Source of the DNA: Bactericera cockerelli
Taxonomy: Eukaryota; Arthropoda; Insecta; Hemiptera; Triozidae
DNA length: 64,000 bases
Assembly: GCA_024516035.1 (NCBI GenBank)
Contig: CM044967.1
Span: 10,109,990 to 10,173,989, forward strand
Direction: 5' to 3'
Both the position numbers and the translations under genes were made by a program. Shown here piece after piece: positions 60,688-64,000 of this stretch. The notes under the pieces were generated by a model. It was not told the DNA's origin. It saw nothing but the letters and a program-made list of their open reading frames with translations, and did no database searches. Positions within the stretch are counted from its first letter, which is position 1; each line of letters starts with the position of its first letter.

Positions 60688-62214
60688 AATACAGGTGAGG
60701 AAATGTTTCTATACGAGGTTTGTGGATTCCTCTTGACCATGGTTGCTCAGTTCAATTATACTTACTAGTGATTATAGATATAGCACTACACTAATCTCTC
60801 AACTTTAGACAGTAGGGTCCTTTCAGACTACTTCCAACCACAAAATTAACTATCAAAGCTGTCACAAGTGAACATTGGTCTCATAGTTTTTTAAACTTTG
60901 CATGATAATAATAATTGATGTTCATTGAGTTGTGAAATGGTCGGTTATAATATTTAACAGTTTAATTAATGTGTATTCAGAACATTTTGATTTAGCTACA
61001 TTAGCTACACTTCTATTTCATTTCTCTGAATATTTGGTTGTTAGAGATGATGGAAAAATCTTCCAAGTATTAGTGCTGATAGGTACCTCTTCTTGGGATG
61101 AGATTTAACTCAATCTTTTCTTCGTACCTAATAACTAGTGAATGAACTTATAAAATAACTTATTGTAACTGCAGAATATTATATTTCAAAAGTTAAATTA
61201 TACAATTTAGCAATCAATATCATTTTAAAATTTCAAAATTATCAGATATTAAAAAAATCAAAAGCTTTCAGGTTCAGATTTTTATTTTGTTTTCAATGAG
61301 AGCGAAACCAGTGTTGCCAGAAGAACATGTTTAGCAGGAGAAAACCTGCAAGTTGCCGGACTGAAGTTTTGCAGCGGGTTTCCCAAAATTGTTTTTCAAA
61401 TTTGTAAAATGTTTCACTTTTGATAGTGATCATTTCTGATACATTTGATAGTGATCTATAATTTCATACTATAATTTTGTACAGTTTGTACTTATTGAGT
61501 GATTTGATTGAGAGTTTACTATTCCGATATGCTCGTAAGATGGCGTTATACCACAACGTCACCGTATTTTATGTGATCTTTCTAGGTAAACGGGTAAAGG
61601 AAGCTGATGTCTACTGTACCCTACCTACCTAGTTCGTAAAGTATACAGTGTGTTCATAAAAACCAGCAACAGCTGAATAACCTTTGAATGAAAATCTGGA
61701 AAACTGAAATTTTGAATGTAGGGATCTATAATATACAGATTATACCGCACACACAGTTTATATTATACAAATCTAGTACCTACAACATCTACATGTATAA
61801 TTGGATACCTACTAGATAATGTTGTGATACTTGTGGTTAGCACAATCGTGATATAGGTATTATGATATTATGACAACTCCTCAAACTCGCTTTATCTTCT
61901 ATATTCCACAAAAGCTATATCAATGAGACGCAACATAAATTATATGCGTGTTGCATCTCATTTTCGTTTCAGGGCGCAATTAGTAACATCAACTTCAAAC
62001 AAAATTATTCCCCTTTGGTTTGAACAGAAAAAATATTCAGGGGTTTCTAACCTTAAGTGTGTAGTATTTTTGCATCTAGGTACAATAAAATACTTTCATT
62101 TTAACTAAAATTTAAAAAGACACGCCCCTTCCCTTTCTATACCATGGTCAGGTATTCTTGCAGGTCTGGAATTATACATGAAATGAGTAACTAAGGTAAA
62201 ATAAAGAGCTAGGT

Positions 62215-62548
62215 ATTTGTGTTATTATGTCACATTTTTTAGTGGGTAGCATCGACACTATCGACAGTACGAGAACTAATGCTAATGCATCACATCTCCA
62301 ACCATCAACCGTCATATTCTAATATCAATCTCGTAATGCCGCCACTGGTTGTTGCCAACTCTACAACTACCCCAATTTATCCTCACGAGGGATAAATTGG
62401 GTCTAGGGTAGGCCCCGCCTCACGAGGCTAGTGTAGGTAGGTCCCCACTTCCAAAGTAGAGAGCCGAAAAAATTCCGACCCCGTCCGGATTCGAACCCGG
62501 GTCACCTGGAGTGCAAGCCGAGCACGCTACCACTAAGACAAGTGACTT
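62215..62548 (-). mobile_element. tRNA-derived SINE, family C, extended copy
   Basis: GTTATTATGTCACATTTTTT, GTGGGTAGCATCGAC, TAATGCCGCCACTGGTTG, CCTCACGAGGGATAAATTGG, CCGGATTCGAACCCGGGTCA (reversed B box) and GCTACCACTAAGACAAGTG (reversed A box). Confidence 0.7.
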
Positions 62549-62929
62549 CTAAATTAGCAGTAGTAAAAAGGTAAAAATTTCGTTAATATTAAAATTAGCT
62601 CAGAAATAGAAAATAAGAATACATCAATTTTTTATTTCACTGAGTGTCCTGTTGAAAAGAAGGTGGAGAATGAATGAGAATTTTCTTTAATAGAGAATGG
62701 ACTCCCCCTTATTGGGTCTAGAAAACATGACTTTTCAGTATTGACAAACTACATTTTGTTACACCCTCTAACTATATAGTTACCTAAAGAAGGTATAAAA
62801 AATATAAATACCTCCTGGTATTTATATTTTTGTAACCCCATGTAGGTATATTATCCAAATAATAAGGTATTATGGTGATTCTCTGAAGTAAGTGGGATTT
62901 CCACCCAACCCCACAAAGGGTTGGGTGGA

Positions 62930-63120
62930 AGAGATTGCCATAGGCAATAACCCCGCCCTTTAGTTAGGACATAAAATATGTATATATTTTGTTTTGTTTT
63001 TTTTTTTCCTTGTTTATATTATTAATATTGTCTATTTTTTTATATTCCATTATTTGTCTGTACATATGTTCTACCTACTAATAAAGAGTTTCTAAATAAA
63101 TAAAAAATAAATAAATAAAT
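62930..63120 (+). mobile_element. LINE 3' end (same family as 26074 and 26471)
   Basis: GCCATAGGCAATAACCCCGC and CCTTTAGTTAGGACAT, then TGTTCTACCTACTAATAAAG and an (AAAT)n tail. The coding part is absent. Confidence 0.6.
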
Positions 63121-63198
63121 TTAGAGAGAGAACGTAAAAATATTTATTAAAAATACTTTACAACTGGTGCCACATGGGCACTTGCCTAAATGACACAG

Positions 63199-63250
63199 TA
63201 TACATTTTTTTTTTTTTCTTTCTTTCTTTTTCTTTCTTTCTTTTTCTTCT
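63199..63250. repeat. Poly-T / (CTTT)n tract
   Basis: T run followed by CTTT repeats. On the minus strand it would be the purine-rich 3' tail of the retroelement fragment at 63253-63715. Confidence 0.75.
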
Positions 63251-63252
63251 TC

Positions 63253-63715
63253 TTATGTTGTTTTATACAGGTGGTTGTTTATTATTTTGTGAGAGCCACG
63301 TATTACGTTTGTGATAATATTCTCACAAGTTATCTTTGGTATATTGAATTTGGTTTTGAAGTCTTTGAAGTGATTTGTTAGAGATCCTCTGGCTCCAATC
63401 AATAAACCTATAACTTCAATTTGTTGAACATTATAATTATCCTGGAAGTACTTGATACACGGTTCGTAGATGGTTCTTTTTTCTCTGTCAACATCAAGTG
63501 CTTGTTCTTTGGAAACTTCGAATCTTACTGTTGGATCAATGATGTAGCCTTTTGTCAAATTTTCATTATAACACCATATATCTACTCGTCTATTGGATCC
63601 TTCTTCTGCCACACAATGTAGTTCTTCGTGCACAATCCATCCGTTTTTTCTCAGCTGCTTTGCAATGGTAGTTCTTGCTTCATGATGACGATTGTTTATC
63701 TAACTCCGGTCAGTT
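63253..63715 (-). pseudogene. C-terminal fragment of a non-LTR element with a restriction-like endonuclease
   Basis: The frame reads RHHEARTTIAKQLRKNGWIV, then HEELHCVAEEGSNRRVDIW, YIIDPTVRFEV, VDREKRTIYEP and IGLLIGARGSLTNHF, to a stop at 63253. The RVD...DPTVRFE...K-Y arrangement resembles the PD-(D/E)xK-type endonuclease at the C-terminus of R2/NeSL-like retrotransposons, as I recall those families. An in-frame TAG lies about four codons before RHHEA, so the copy is broken or 5'-truncated. The RT domain is not in the window. Clade assignment is tentative. Confidence 0.55.
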
Positions 63716-63911
63716 TATGTGTTGAGGACTGAGGTACTTCGATTTGGCAGTCATTTTCTATTGAGAGTTTTCCACATGAAAGTTTGAAATTAACATGGGT
63801 TCTTATGGAAGATTTACCAAGTTTAAATTTATTCTATCTCTGAAGTCTTTTAGTTGATATTTTTTGTATTTTATTCTAAAGAATTTGGTTGTTTCATATA
63901 ATATATGAATT

Positions 63912-63942
63912 CACCCAAATGCTATATTATAGCATTCGGGTG
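63912..63942. repeat. Inverted repeat around an ATTA centre
   Basis: CACCCAAATGCTATA pairs with TATAGCATTCGGGTG with one mismatch, giving arms of 15 bp with almost no loop. Confidence 0.75.
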
Positions 63943-64000
63943 CACAAGCCGATTCGTCAAAGACTTAGGAATTCATTTCTTTTCGTCAGTACTTTCCATG

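Larger units (their letters stand above)
60688..63189. other. Upstream region of the AF10-like gene
   Basis: Should contain the 5' UTR and promoter of the minus-strand AF10-like gene. I see no clear TATA box or upstream exon. Contents are a MITE-like repeat near 61645 (shared with 53340), a family-C SINE (62215-62548) and a plus-oriented LINE 3' end (62930-63120). Confidence 0.5.

Overview
The window looks like insect nuclear DNA, probably from a hemipteran such as a planthopper or leafhopper. This rests on three spliced genes with canonical GT-AG introns, long AT-rich introns, an RR-type cuticular protein, an insect-type neuropeptide receptor, and dense retroposons with (ATA)n tails and CCTA/TAGG-rich tracts. 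The order-level guess is inference. There is no prokaryotic or organellar gene content.

Layout. 1-3364: AT-rich intergenic DNA. 3365-10995 (+): a two-exon gene for a very large cuticular protein, made of a signal peptide, a Rebers-Riddiford (RR, chitin_bind_4) domain, about 1,700 residues of collagen-like Gly/Pro repeats and a Cys-containing C-terminal domain. About twenty single-base frame breaks lie in the 5' half of its repeat array and none in the 3' part; I read them as sequencing or assembly errors. 10996-22720: intergenic, with several transposon relics. 22721-42069 (+): eight coding exons whose phases all close to give a complete 439-residue class A GPCR, nearest in my memory to GPR83. 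Its introns are loaded with mobile DNA: a 5'-truncated non-LTR retrotransposon inside a pogo-like MITE, a 1.4 kb inverted-repeat element and many tRNA-derived SINEs. 42070-50001: repeat-rich, with a pair of putative coding exons on the minus strand. 50002-60687 (-): fifteen coding exons that close to an 813-residue AF10/AF17 homologue (Drosophila Alhambra), with an N-terminal PZP (PHD-knuckle-ePHD) module and the octapeptide/leucine-zipper motif that binds DOT1L. 60688-64000: intergenic, with a SINE, a LINE 3' end and the C-terminal part of a non-LTR element with a restriction-like endonuclease.

The three main genes have no obvious shared pathway (cuticle structure, neuropeptide signalling, chromatin regulation). 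The most distinctive material is the giant RR-plus-collagen-like protein and the mobile-element layer: at least four tRNA-derived SINE families, several sharing an internal CACATAATAATA-like core, a clean 256-bp Helitron, pogo-like MITEs, and a TIR element carrying nine copies of a GTACCTTGAT-type motif.

All gene models were built by hand from splice sites and reading phase; no database search was possible.
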